From contig NW_019091357.1 of the NCBI RefSeq assembly GCF_001949145.1, positions 1,122,439 through 1,186,438 on the forward strand: DNA of 64,000 bases. The letters run 5' to 3'. The DNA comes from Acanthaster planci. Taxonomy: Eukaryota; Echinodermata; Asteroidea; Valvatida; Acanthasteridae. Within the stretch, counting starts at the first letter, position 1. Every line of letters begins with the position of its first letter. Of the stretch, positions 31,154-45,800 are shown one piece after another. Both the position numbers and the translations under genes were made by a program. A model generated the notes under the pieces. It was not told where the DNA came from and ran no database searches. It saw only the letters and a program-made list of their open reading frames with translations.

Positions 31154-33816
31154 CTCCCACAAAACTGTCCTGTATCGGCTTCCTTAATTAATTTTGCCCT
31201 TCAGATCGATATCGTGAACAAAGTTGCGGAGTTTATGCCAAAAAAATGACCCAATAAGATAATCCTGCATTTACGGATGGACCTTAACTACCCTGACATG
31301 CATGATGTTTAATTGTAGCTAAATACTTAAAAATCTTTAGCAGAAGGCTCATCTGTTTTAGCTCAACTAGTCAAACATTTCCAGGACTGCAGATCCGAAC
31401 GTGTCATAATTAGGCCTACTGAGTATTAAACACAATACACCATAGGTTTTTCTAAGCAAAAGTGTATCACTGTCAATTGAGCTTACAGCAAACTGGGTCA
31501 AAAAAGTTCTTAGGCTTATCATCATCAGCCGTGATAAATCGTAATTTACCCCCTCTATCAAACAATGCAGAGATAATGAATTGATTACGCATAATTTTGT
31601 ATCAGTTTAATCCTTGCTTTATTTGTTCTAAGTGTTCTCTTTTTTTCGAAGATGGTTCCGTCACAAAGCTTCCTGAAGACATTTTGAGAGTTTTAATATT
31701 TATTAATAAATCAGTGTTCCATGCAATCACTGGCCTGATGAAACTTTAATATTCTTGTAAAGGGAATTAGGGAAATAAAAAGATATGGTTTAAGTGTGTA
31801 TATTTTGGAAAGTGATGGACTGAAATTCTTAGACCTTTTAAAGATGGTGTTTGATATTCATCTGCTTTGAAAATTTTGTCATTTTTATATTACATAGTTT
31901 AGAACTTTTATAAAAGTTGGGCATCATTCCACAAACTAAGATTCTGATATCATCGCTTTAATAGTGCAGTTTATTATCGAGAAGATAATTAGTAATCGTA
32001 TGGTACGTTAGATGTGTGTAAAGGGAAATTTTATTTAATGGAGCGTAAAATTGGATGGGTATTTAATAAGTGTAATGGTTGTGGAAAATGTTCCTATCAG
32101 GTCAGAAGTAGCCATTTTTAAACATGATTGTTCGAAAATAGATGACGGACTAATAAATTTTACTGCAGAAATCTGTTTCCAGATGTTCTTTGTCTTACCA
32201 ATTATATCTCCGAATTTCATCACCCCGTAATCCCTGTTTGATTTACTTGGTGAATCGTTCAACTGTCGGGCAAGCAGATTACCCCGCCTTCAATGTTTCA
32301 ATTCTCCCCATGGGCAAACTGAATGTATCATTCTATTTAACGGTTCAAGAAATAAAAATGTATGCTCACCTTTTTACCCAGCGTTATGATTTTTTTTTTG
32401 TCTGAATTAAAAGTGATTCGCATGGTATCTCGTGTTGGGCCAAATACTGCCATTCGTTTTTACAGTGTATGATTTTTGGGCAGGTGAGGCTTGGGCTATA
32501 GACTGTCCTATGACAAAATCCGCCTCTTTCTCAAGTCCACCGTACGCGCTCCTTTCCTCTATAAAAATGTTGAAGAGCGACCTCTACCGACTTAATTAGA
32601 ACCGGAAACGAATGCTGCGCTGGTAAGCGGCATAGCACATTGGAAATGCTGTCCTGATTAATTAGATTATGGTGCAAGCGCTGGAAACCAACGAAAACAT
32701 GTTCTGGCACGAAAAACAAGCTCAGAGAGGAGCGAGATTGACGAAATAAAACCCTGACATGACCAGACGTAACGTGACCACTACATGTACAAATACGTCG
32801 CCCTTTCTTTGGGAATTTTGCTCTCGCTTCTTTGTTTGGTAAGTATAACTTTGGTTGGGGTATTGGGCATTTGAGAATATTTAGCTGCAGATTTGTAATA
32901 AACTTTCTTGCCCGGAAAATAATGTTTGCGGTCTATCAAGTATCATATCATAGAGGAATAATTTCTCCATGATCATATCTATGCCTAAACTATACAGGCC
33001 ACTGTACGGTCAATTTTGCTTTTGTTCGTAGTTTTAATCGTAGTTATCATTTCCATATGATTTGCGTTTGTGGTCGTGGGTGAACATACAATGTTTCGAA
33101 ATTGGCCAAAATGACATTTGTTACAAACGTGAACAATGAAATTTTAGTTTCGTCTGTTGGATCTAGAAATGAGATTCTCTAAGTTTCTATCAAGGAGCTT
33201 AACTAGCATGACTAGGGGGGAACTAAAAGCTTTCATTTCTTTTGCTAATGAGTGAGGGCACTGTTCATTTGGAACTCATTTTCTTAAATATTTTTGCACG
33301 CTCCAGCTCCTCTAAGGCTTTATTTAATTTCCAATTTTTTGAAATTTCACGTGAAGCCAGCATTCAACTCTTAAAATAAAGCACAAATAAGAACAAAGAT
33401 TTTATGAAAATATGAATTTTAAGCTTTTCAGTCAAAAACCACACTCAGTTGTGTGAAAAAACAAAAATTAGTTTGCTCTGCACTACACAAGTAGGCCTAG
33501 GCTTACAAAAACGTTCCAAAAGATTTGAAAATAACCCTAGTCCCTACTTCAAATAAATATTTGTTTGCTTTGCAGAGTCCGATGCAATCCAAACTTATAT
33601 CAAATTGATTTTATGACATTTTCTCCAAGAATGCTTCAAAAAGAAAGCAGAACAAAATAGTTGAAAAAACTGCAGGCCATTTGGTTTGTACATGTAAACA
33701 TGATTGGTAGGCCATGTAGGCTAAAGGCTAGTCATCATCGTGGTATTTGTCATATTTCATCTAGACAGAAGTCATACATGTACATCTAGCAAGAAAAGCC
33801 TGCATCAAACAGAAGA
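31154..33816. other. Intergenic spacer between KLHL and RTEL1
   Basis: I see no gene here. AATAAA signals at 31705-31710 and 31774-31779 are candidates for the KLHL 3' end. The RTEL1 promoter and 5' UTR must lie in the right part, but I see no clear TATA box or initiator. Confidence 0.6.
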
Positions 33817-36800
33817 ATGCCATTGATTAAGTGCAAAGGTGTCAACATTGAGTTCCCTTTTGAACCTTATGACTGCCAACAAGATTACATGAGCAAGGTT
33901 GTGGAGTGCCTGCAATCTGTAAGTTGGTCCTCCCATCTGTATGTATGTATGTATATTCCAGATCTAAGTTTTGTAGATTTTGTAGCGGATGAGATGGCAG
34001 AAGCATGAAGAAGTTAAAATAGGTTTGGATGATTTTCCCAATATCTGAGTTTTTGCAGATAATCAGGGCAAAACATCGCTTTTTTGCAGACTAAGTATTG
34101 CGATGCCTTGCAACACAGAATTTCCATGAACATTTTGAGAAAATACATTCTGCGAGGTTTTTCTGTTACATGTTGACGACGGTTGTTCCCTTTGTTTTGT
34201 TTCCGTTTGTTTTTTCCATTTTTCCCCCTTCCCTCAGGGCAAGAATGGCATTCTGGAGAGCCCCACTGGTACAGGCAAGACTCTCTGCCTCTTGTGCTCG
34301 GCGCTGGCCTGGCGTAACACCTACATCTCCCAGCAAGAGCTGGGCCGATGCCTGCAGGGGGACAGCGGGGACTGGCGAGCTGGGGACCAGGGTAGCTTCA
34401 GGCAGAAACTTGCTGCTGAGTTGAAGGAAGGTGCAGGTACCTGGGACGAAGGCCAACAAGGTGGGTGTAACAGATCACTTGGCCAACATTACCATATTTA
34501 GTCGCTTCATTGTAGAAGCTAACTTGTGAACCTAGTTTGTGATTCATCAGATCTGTATTATTTTAATTTGTGGCTTTTATTGCATTTCAGGCATGTTTGT
34601 GGATCGTCCCCGGATCATCTATGCTTCCAGAACTCACTCCCAGCTATCACAGGCAGTAGACCAGTTGAAGGATACAGCTTACAGGTACAGACTTAAAAAA
34701 CAACCATTTCGGCTCTACCATTCTGGCTATGGTCAGGCTTTAGCACATGCTGCTACTGAAACCTCCTGTTGGCCGTCAGCCACAGTCAAAACTCACAGGT
34801 CATGCTGGCTTGTTACGTCCTGTCCTGAAACCAGCCCAGCATTCCTGCTCTAACAGAGAACAGCAAGTTGGATTGGACAGTTTTCTTGATGTTGGCTTTA
34901 CTGCACAGAAGAGAGGGTTAGATTGGATTTGCCTACTTTGACTTAAATTTTGAACCTCTGCTTACCTGTAACATAATCCAAGCAGATTGTAGAGCATTTG
35001 CCAATGAAATATCGACCAGTCAAACTTAGTGGCCATAACTCTATCCCTTGACCTCAAGTATCATAGGTCAGGTGAACCATGCAGGGATTAATGAGTGAAA
35101 GCTGTTGGTTGTTCATAGGTTAATGTCCCATGTTTCATTTGAACCTGTTCATCAACCAGGCCGCGAGTGGCTGTCATTGGCTCCAGAGAGCAGCTTTGTA
35201 TCCACCCAGATGTACAGAAAGCAGAGAGCAACTCAACAAAGGTACCATTGGCCCAGTGGCTGAGCGATTGAGGGCGCTACTACAGTGCTGTATGTTACAC
35301 TGACAGCATATTTTCCTCAAAGTAAATGGAGCCATGTCGAAACCATTTAGTACCTGTCACAGTCAGCATTACTGAAGTAGTTGTAAGGTTATGAGCCGGA
35401 AGCTGACAAATGAAGTGTTGTTTTCTCTTTTGTGAACTTTTTATTACGCCGCACTCTAAATTGGTTTTACCGTTGGAATTTGAACTTGTTGGGTTGCTGT
35501 TTTATTTGGAGGTTTAGTTCAGCTTTTTTGCAGTATTTAGAGTCTTTTGCATAGTTAACAAAACAGAAAAAGAAAACCTCTCTAATGGAGTAAACATTGC
35601 CTGTTTACTTTCTTCTCAGGTTCACATGTGCAGGGCCAAAGTTGATAGTAGAACTTGCCACTTCTACAACAATTTGGACCGTGAGTAAATACGTCATTTT
35701 TTTATTTTACAATTTGTGGTCATCATTCTTGAAGCAGAGTTACATATTTCACGGAGAATTGTCCTGACTTTTGTTCTTCTAGAGAAAAAGGCCGATAAGG
35801 CGTTCACGGATAATATTTTGGACATCGAAGATCTTGTCAAACTGGGAAATAAACACAAGTAAGTGAAAAGCAGTGGAGCATAATGATAGTAGAGACTCGT
35901 TCATGCAAGAAAAAATCTTTCACAAGAAATCCAAATCTTTGTTTTGACACCAACCTGATTTCCTGTGCCCATGTTTCATTTTGCTTTTTCTTAGAGTGTG
36001 TCCTTACTACATGGCCCGCGAGTTAAAGGCCAACGCTGACATAATCTTCATGCCTTACAACTACCTTCTGGATTCCAAGTCTCGACGCATCCACGGCGTA
36101 GAGCTACAGGGGAATGTCGTCATCTTTGACGAGGCACACAACGTTGTAAGTGCCCCCCCCCCATTTTGTTCTAGCCTGAAGAATTTAATTGGCTAATAAG
36201 GTGTGGAGTAATTTTCCTTGTAACAAATAGCAGTTGAACAGCTTTTGTAACGAAGCAATGCCAAATGTAAAACACTGTCGTATCTTTGTACTGTACATTA
36301 GTAGCTACCGCCTCCTTCCAGATCAGGCCCTACCCCCTATTGGTTCCCTTCTGCATCCCATGAGAACACATATCTCAACCCCTATCTCCCAAGGCACTTT
36401 GGTGACGAACCTTCTGGATATCTCGTAAGTCCTCGTAAGTGGTTGGACTCTACCTTCCTCAAACCCAGAAATTGCTTTCCAAACCCCTTGGTAGGTTTCA
36501 AAGATCTAGGAAAATAAGGGTCAACAACTGTTTCAATTTCCCTGAGCGGGAGGATTTACTGATAGACTTGTAAGTGGTCTACTTTATCAATCTGGCCTGC
36601 CCTCAACTGGCATTTTTTTCAAACAGGAGAAGATGTGTGAGGAGAGTGCATCCTTTGACCTGACCTCATTTGACCTCGCTTCCTGTGTGGAGGAGACAGA
36701 TCACCTACTCAAGAAGACCGTAGAGGTCGACATGTGCAACCAGCAATTCAGGGCTGCTGACTCCGGCGGAGGTCAGACAGCTAAGATGCAATGTTACAAA

Positions 36801-39800
36801 ATTCTTACAGCTCTGACTTGAACCTGTAGCTCTTGGGGAAAAAGTGTAAAAATCCATTTTCAAGACTTCAGGGTGGTTGGACCTCGTTTTACCTCCAAGT
36901 GAGCGTGGTCCTTTTCAGTTCATTTCAGGATTACAAACGGGGACTTTTCCCTTTTTTAAAAATTTTATCCAGCTACCGTTTTGACCAGAATGGGTCCGGG
37001 TTGCTTATGATTCTGTTTCCAATCAAGCATATATCATTGTACCTTCTGTGCAGAGATACAGCAACTTACCACAAAATGGAAGCATTCTTCAAATTTTGCT
37101 CAATACCCGGGTACCCCAAAATTTTAATAATGTTTGTCCTTTTCATTTCAGAGGGGGAATTTGACACATCAGCGCTAGCAACTTTGAAGAGTAAGTGAAT
37201 CCTTATTAACAGATCTAACTACTGTCATAGTGCCATTGTGTTTTGCTGTGACAGTGACAGTGACCGACTCTGTCATCTCTCTGTTTTCCCATCAGAGTTG
37301 TTTCTGGATCTTGAGAATGAAATAAACGGTATGAACCCACCGGAGGCAGGCATCACCAAGCCCGGCAGGTAGGTGTATCAATCTATCCCATTCATCAAAC
37401 CTTTCAAACCAATCCCAACCCTGTAATTTGCAGATCAATGCTGTCTATGTCTGGAGTGTATAATCTTTAATAGTTCACCACTGAGATTCTTTTTCCCGTC
37501 TGCAGCTTCATCTACGAGTTGTTTGCCAAGGTACACATCACTTTTGAGACCAAGGTGGAGCTCCTACAACTCCTGGAGAAGATGGTCTCGCATCTCACCA
37601 CGAGTCAGTACCTAAGTTGTCCATTTTTTTTTCATTAGAATGTCATCAAAATTGTTATCTTTCGTCAAGACTACCCCAAAGATCGCCAGCTTTGGCAATA
37701 GTTTGTGTAGTGAAGTATGAACTTTGACATCAATTTTTTCAAATCATTAACCCTTCAGCGAATAAAACATGCGGGTCAGATCTAATTTCTGAAAGACAAT
37801 TTTTCAGTTGCAATCAGTTTTCAACCTTATGCCAGGAGGGATATATTTTATCCTATATTTTATGTCCTTCCAGTTTTCAAACAGTCACTGGTAGTCTGTA
37901 ATTTTTTTCTCATTTCAATTTTATGAAACCGATGCTGTTGTTAGAGTCTACTTCCTAGATGTCAGGGTAAACAATTCTTTGATCGTTACAGGTTCCACGA
38001 TATTCCACAACAAAGCAGCTGGCTTACAGAAATTCTGTGACATCATTAATGTGAGTGCACCTAAGATGCAGTAGATCGTTTCTTATAATAGAAGTAATCA
38101 TTTACCATTTATTCACACTATTCCCCCCTCCAAAATATTCACATAACGCCATGTAGTTCAATTAATCATATGCTACTGGGGAGCCCGGTTTCGGGCACCT
38201 AGGCTTTATACACGAAACCGGGGAGCCCGAAACCGGACAAAAGAGGTATTATGCCTTATAACAAAAGACCGTACTTGGAACAAAAGACCAAGCTGCTGGG
38301 AATTGCCAACATTTTTCAGTTGTCAATAGAGGAGGAAATCTGTCATTGTTTTGAAAGATTATACCACTGTTGCGTTAAGCATGAGCGGATTACCACCGGG
38401 GACAAAAGCGCTCCAGCGTTCCAGTGATGAGTGATGCAGTCTCACTGCAAGCTGCGCACTGTGCCAGTTTCAGGAACAAAAGAAACTTATGTAACACCGC
38501 ACAATCTGGGCTCTTTTTACCAGGCGGCAGGCCTGGCTGAACTACTCGGGCATCAATAGATGTTGTCTGTCAGACTAGAGTAGCCACCAGAGAGCCATTC
38601 ATGTGGGTGTAAGCGTCCAGTAAATGAAGTTATGATTTTTTAAAGAATTTTGAAAACAGAAAATCTTGAAAATCAGTTTTACGTCATGCAACTTCGAATT
38701 CCACCCGGCAGCAAGTGGTTATGCAAAGACGTTATCAAGAAATGCCTCCGTGCTGAGCAAACCTGTAGATGCATTGCAAGTATTCCGCAACCTCTTTTTT
38801 TAAATACTTTTTCCAACAGATTGTCTTCAACAGAGACACTCCTTCAGGGACGGTCTCAGAAGCTAGCAGGTGCTACAAGGTATGTGTAGCAATCCACATT
38901 CAAAAATGGAAATTGAATCAAGTCGTAGTTATTTAAATCAGGGGATCTGAAATGTGGCGTTGCTTTCCCAGCTGTTTTCTGCGCCGCTTTAATTTCAGTT
39001 GAAGTTAAAGAAAAAGAAAAAAAGGAATGAACCAGGACAAAAACGGGCACCCTTTGAAGTGATGTCATCTCTCCAAACAAAGAGATTAAAACAATGGGAA
39101 TAGCTAACTAGGGCAGGATGGCTCAGTTGGTAGAGCATCAGTTCATTATTGTAAGCAGTCACAAGTTCGAATCCCACCGCAGTCAGTAAGCATCATTAGC
39201 TCAGATTTCTCTCTGTGTCTCAGGTCCACATCCGAGCCTCCGCACCTCAGAAGAAGGCCGGCCGTACAGATCTGTGGACCAGCAGCAATGCAGCGAAAGC
39301 CAAGAAGCAAGGTAGAGATTTTGTTCTCCGTCTTTCTGGATGGAAGTCCCCTTGCAGTGGTAGAATCTTCAATAGTGTACATTGCATTGGACAGTGTACC
39401 AACCTACCATAAATTTGTCAGAGCCAACCCACTTTCCCGATGATTCTCTCATGTACAAGCTTCCCACAGCTCCATCTCTAGTCATCTCCTCCAATTCTCT
39501 TAGCGCTGAATTATCTCTCTCCATCTAACCCACTTTCCCCCAGGCTATACCTTGAGCTACTGGTGTTTCAGTCCTGGATTCAGCATGAAGGATCTGGTGT
39601 CTCAGGGAGTCCGTAGCATCATCTTGACAAGTGGGACGTTATCCCCTCTGAACTCCTTCAAGTCGGAGCTCCAAATGTGAGTCGAGTCTCTCATTTCAAA
39701 TTGATTTTCCTCTTCCTGGATTCTTTATCAAAAAGATTAAGCTTTGGGAAATGAAGATTTTGTCTTGACTTAACTGACAGATTTTTATGCAACATCCAAT

Positions 39801-42800
39801 CCAGTGATTTCCCCATTCAGCTGGAGAACCCTCATGTGATCTCTAAACACCAGATGACGGTGGCTGTCATGACCAAAGGGCCCGACGGCACGGTCCTCAA
39901 CTCCTCTTACAACACACGCTTCAACCGAGACTATGTCATGTCACTGGGCAACGCCATCGGTGAGGAACAGAAATACTTGGTCTCTGCAGTCATAGATAGT
40001 CTTTGGTAGAGCTGTTGTCAAGGTACCACAAAGGATCCCAAGCCTATCACTTGTGTTCTGAGTAATTATTAACTGGTACTAAGGCATTGGGTTTACATCA
40101 TGTCATGTTATGAGTTGAGGTTATCAGGATGGTGCTACTGACTAAGTTAGCCTTGCGCCCTCTGTGGCCCAGGTTCGAATCCCACTTACGCTGGCAAGTA
40201 GAATCGATGTCCATTCCATTACAATCCTTGAGCTTAGAGATGACTTACCATTCTTTCTGCCATTCTGTTCACAGTGAACTTTTCACGTCTGGTACCCAAT
40301 GGTCTTCTGGTATTTTTCCCATCATATCCCGTGATGAACCATGCTCTTGAACAATGGCAGGTGAGAGGTTCTTTTAAACTGGAAGTAAACACAATGAAGA
40401 TTTTTCTTTCTGGTTGTTTATTCAGCGATTCTCAGTTTTTTAGTCCGTCTAAAATCATTTTTGAGACATTTGTGATAATTTTTTGGACAATTGAGATCAT
40501 TTCAATACTTCTTTTTTCTTTTTTTTTCATAGGAAGCAGGTATAAAGCAACGTATCACTCAGTACAAGGAAGTCTTTGTAGAACCCAAGGGCAAGGTCAT
40601 TTTTATAGAGGTGCGTCAATACTGCAGATTTTCCCCCCATCCACTCTACCCTTCATCACTCCGAAAAAATTCATGTTCTATCAAGATTGCCATTTCCGTT
40701 TGTGCGGTGTTTGCATTTGGTCAGCTCTTCACCGTTACCAAGGCAGACCAAACATTGAATATTTCCTGGCTAGTGAGGAGGTACGGTGTTTGTTCTCTCT
40801 CTTCGAGGACAGATCCTCACTTGTTAAAAAAAGCAATCCAGGCTTGTGGATATTGAATCTGATTGTTCTGTTTCAAAATACCATCAACAGACAGACCTAA
40901 TTGATCAATACTTCAATCACAAGGATAACTTGCCCTGTGCTGACAGTCCAGTGCTCTCAGCCTAAAGTTGGATTGATGTGCTTGATGTTTGGTTTTTTCC
41001 CAGACGATTGAGTCCTTCTACGAGAAGATCAACGACCCCAAGCTAAATGGTGCTTGTTTCTTTGCCGTTTGCAGAGGGAAGGTAAGTCCAGGAACTGGGT
41101 GCTTCAAATTTGGAACTTGAAAGATAAATGCTGTGCTATGAGGCAACTCCAATGAAAAGAGCCTTCAAAGACAGTTTGAAAATGAGGTATTGGGATGAGA
41201 TTAGTTGTCGCTGTTGTGTTTGGCGAGCCATCCTCAAGTAGAAAGAATTGTTCATCATTTTCTGTTATTTTTTACATTGTTTCTTCACATTGTAAGCCCC
41301 TTTTCTTTCTGATCTCTGCCAATCATCTTCAACCTACTGCTCCTCGTCATCCGTTTCTCCAATATTCAGGTATCTGAGGGTTTAGATTTTGCTGATATCA
41401 ACGGCAGAGCTGTGGTCATCACAGGGCTCCCCTTCCCACCCAGAATGGACCCTCGTGTCGTCCTGAAGATGCAGTATCTGGATGAGACAAAGCGAAGAAA
41501 TCCTGGCGTAAGATCGTAACGCTAGTCTTTCCTGTTGTCAAATGAAATATCCCGATTTTCCTCTCAGGCTATTATCTTAAGACCATTTGATGTACTTGGC
41601 ATGTTCACTGGAGTTAATGCAACCGTAGCTCTAACCCCGGGGTTTATTATACATCACATAGAATCATTGAGACTGCAGTACCTACTGCTACATCCGACAT
41701 GCTGACCAGCTGACCCCAGCAAGCTCGGTGGTCAAGTGGTTAAGACACCTGCACTAGTAAGCAGGAGGCCGTGGGTTCAAGTCCCACCCAAGTAAGCTTG
41801 TGAATTTTTCACAAGCTCCGGGACAACTCTGAGAATTATGCATCCGTGTGAAGGCAAATTCCACGTTAAAAATTTACACAGTAACATGTTCGGTTTTTCA
41901 TGATTTAGGGTTCATAAACAGATTGGTTATCATGGTCCAGGGGGCAGGTAATCATGAAAAGTCAATCTTGAAAAGCCAATATTTTGATAATTTCCAACCC
42001 CACAGAACCACAGTTACAACCAAAATATGGTCCAAAAGTAGGGCATTATGTCATTTTAAATGGGCTGTTTTGAGGCCAAAAAGTTTAATTCTTTTCTTTT
42101 GAGCATAGTCTCTAAGTGGGCAGGAGTGGTACCGTCAGCAAGCATCCCGAGCCGTCAATCAAGCCATTGGCAGGGTCATACGACACAAGGAAGACTTTGG
42201 TGCTATATTACTCTGTGATACAAGGTGACTAGTTCAGTGTTCATTTTCCCCTATGATGGTGGTTCAAATGTCATGCTCTCTTCTGTGATTTCATCAAGAG
42301 ATGTGGTAATGGTTGATCACGGTGTAAACAATATTTGACGATCAGGTTCTCTAACTGGGATGCACGGAACCAGCTGCCCTCATGGGTCCGTCCCTACGTC
42401 AACATCTACGACCAGTTTGGGAAAGGTGTGAGGGATCTGACGAATTTCTTCAAGGAGACAGAGAGAACGGTAAATTATCTTCTCAGGCTCAACCTTTTGA
42501 TTCATTTGAGTAAACTGATTTTGGTAATCCAGCTAAAGCAATGGCTGTTCTCCAATGTGGGAAATCTTCAATCCTAGATGCCTAAACCTCAACCCAAGCA
42601 AGTCCGATCTTCAGTCCCAGTTCGGATCGACCAAGACCAGTGCCAGCAGCAAGCTCTTCCAACAACATCATTATCATCAGCCGGACCAGTCATTAAAGCC
42701 AAGCATGTCGACACCCATGTCCCAAGTCTGAAGAGGAACCATGACGGAAGTAAGCATAGATCCTTGTCGTTTTCTCTCACCAGCATCTTAGTCAGAAATG

Positions 42801-45800
42801 AGATATTCTGTGTCACAAAGGACCTAGCCTTGCTTAGAAATGATCCGGAACACTTGCATGTCTTTGTAGGTCACGTGTCTGAAGCACAGTTGAAGATAAT
42901 GTATGAGGACTCGCGTCCCAAGCAAGCCAAGAAGGGAGTGGGTCTACTCAATGCTCTCAGCAGTGTCGAGGTCAGTAAATGCCACTCTAGGTCCCAATTT
43001 TTCAGCATTGAAATGCTAAAGATTTGCATGTTGGCTGTTAAGCATTTTGTAAGCCTTATTGTTTACACTAAGCATATGTGGCGCTAGAGATTGTATTCAT
43101 TGCATTAATGATGTGACTGCTTTTTTTTTCTAAGTAATTTTTGCTTTAACCACTTGCTGCCGGGTGCTTTTAAAAATGCAGTGCACACATACAGGAGATC
43201 TTCAAGATTTTCAGTTTTCAAAATTCTTCAAAAATTCATCATTTCATTTAACGGATGTTTACACCCACATGAATGACTGTTTGGTGGCTAATCTAAGCTG
43301 ACAGGCAACCTCCATTGACTCCTGAGTATTTCAGCCAGGCCTGTCTTTTCAAACGTGGATGGATTAGCATGCAGCAGTGCTGTGTCGCTCATCAATGGGG
43401 CCCTGGTGCACTAGTCCACGGTGCTAATCCACTGCCGTGCTATGCCCAAAACAGTGGTATACTGTTTGTTTAAAAACTGTGACGGATTACCTTCGAAAAA
43501 TGCAAGCCGAAAATGATACCAAACCCCAGTAGCAGGTCTTTTGTTCCGAGTACGGTCTTTTGTTACACGGACCAGCTCTTTTGTCCCATTCTGGGCACCC
43601 AGCTCTGCATATAAATCCGTGATGCTCAAAACGGGGTTCCCCAGCAGCAAGTGGGTAGCTTAGTCGTAGTGAGATGTTTTGTCCCGGTATAAATAAAGTG
43701 ATTTTATGAATTCACAGCGAAAATATCAACAGTTTTAATAGACATAGACCAAGTCAAACTGTGGGGATACACTCACTTCAACTCCCTGTGTTCCCCTCAA
43801 TCTGTCACTCATCTCTCTCCAAACAGAACACACCAGAAGATGACGATGATGGCTTCCTTTCCCAGAGAATCAACAAACCGACTAGTCAGGAGGCCAGGCT
43901 GTCAAAACGACTGGACCAGCAGAAGAAGAAAAAGATCATCATTGTAAGAATTGGCGTAATGTTGCTTCATTGATTCATTGAATCATATACAAACTGGTAG
44001 AACTGGTAGCCAGTTCATTTTTCCTTCAGTGTGTTTTAAGATGAGAAAAAATTCAGGATGGATTGTCCAGGGAGTGCTTTCTTTGTTTCATTTGGATCAT
44101 GACCCAGTAAAGGATGATCTGAAGCCCTGACCTCAAAGCTCTAGACTAGGATTTCAGGATCATCAACAAAGATTAAAATTAGGTTTAAGTTGTGGCATTC
44201 ACCAAACAGAAGTAAACTCAGCAGGCTCATGAATGGCTTAGAAGACCTTTGATCTCAACACATTGTATGGAGCCCTGTTGAGGTAAACTGTTGACCCTAC
44301 CAGTCTCTCGACATCTCTTGGATTCAGGTCTCAATAAATTCTCGAAGATGCTGCCACAGTAGAAAGTGAGACACTATCGTTCTGCTGTTCTCCAGAAAGC
44401 GAAGAACCTACCTCAGTGCTTTCTTAAATCCTCTCTTTTTCCATCCTCCACTTGTCCTCTTGACAGAAACAGCAAAATGGTTTAGACTCAGTGGGCAATA
44501 CTGCTGGACTTCCCCCGCCAACTGCCTCTAGCAAGCAGGAGAGGAAGGATAGAGGAGCCAATCCAAGCATGGCATCGGCTCAAGACTACATTGCTCAGGT
44601 AAGAAATTACTCAAACGTTACACCCACCTGCTATCCCTTCCAAAAACATTCTTCCAACAGGATCACATGATTTGAGTATTAAGTCTCACTTGACTGTGAT
44701 GTCCGCTCTGCAGGTTAAAAAGACACTAAGTCAAGATTCGTACAAGACATTTTCGTCCATCATGCAGACATATAAAAAGGTAGGACGAAAAGTGTCATTA
44801 ACCTTTTTTTCTCTAAACCTGTTTCTTTGAGCTGAGCTTTCATAAATATTCCATCTTCTTCTGACTACAATTTTCATCAGACAAGTTAAAAAGGAGGCAG
44901 ATTACTTTTGATCATGTTGTACTCTTAAGATGACTGATATTCAGACGTGACCCATTTTTGCTTTGAATCCTCAACAGACGGACAACTTTGGAGAAATGGT
45001 TGCAGGCATCGCAGATCTCTTCACAGAAGACGAGTCCAAATTTCCCCTCTTTAGAAGTAAATTTGGCGACTTTATTTAGCTTAAATTGGAGAGATGCCCT
45101 ACCCATTCCTACCGCCTCTAAGACCGTGCATCCCCCATCATCACTAATGAATGTTTCAATCTGTCCCAGAGACATCCCAGATTCTGATCCCTTGCCTCGC
45201 ACTGTGTAGAAATTGTAAATCAGTGCTTACAAATAAACAGATGTACATTTAATCAGCCACACCTTGAAATTGGAGTTCGTTTGGACTGGAAATTACTATT
45301 TCGAAGCTTTTGCCAACCTACTTATATTAATCTTAAGCCACTTCTTGAAGTTGCCCCTGTTTCCATTGATTTGGTTAGAAGAAACCACTTCCTGAGCCCC
45401 TGCTGTGCAGGCTGTGCACATTACCTCAATAAAATTGATAATGAGTCACTTGTCTCTCGACCACTGAATGTCATCCTGAGTATCCTGAGTACAGACTCTT
45501 GATTAAGAGCTTGCTTCTGTCTCTGCTCATAGATTTCTACACCTTCGCTCGCCCTCATCACAAGAAGCAGTTCCACACCATCTGCATTAATCTTACTGGG
45601 CAGGGATGCGGATACAAACCAGAGCACAGCATCCCTCCAAAGAAACTAGAGAAGCAGAAACCGTTCACCCCTTCCACGTCAAGTAAGAGTGTTGCTTCTG
45701 TAGTGGTTGCCAATAACACAAAGCCTCAGCTGGCTAATTTGCAAGTTTATTTGATAGATGGTTTCATCCAATTTTGGGAAATGCTCATTTTCTTAAGTAA

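Noticed and set aside
34430-34440. Alternative donor GTGCAG|GTACCT for RTEL1 exon 2
   Set aside because: It keeps phase and cannot be excluded, but the later donor at 34461 gives an equally good frame and a better GTGGGT site; kept as an alternative only.
35248-35300. tRNA-like box A (CAGTGGCTGAGCGATTGAGG) after RTEL1 exon 4
   Set aside because: No box B downstream and no cloverleaf; not enough to call a SINE.
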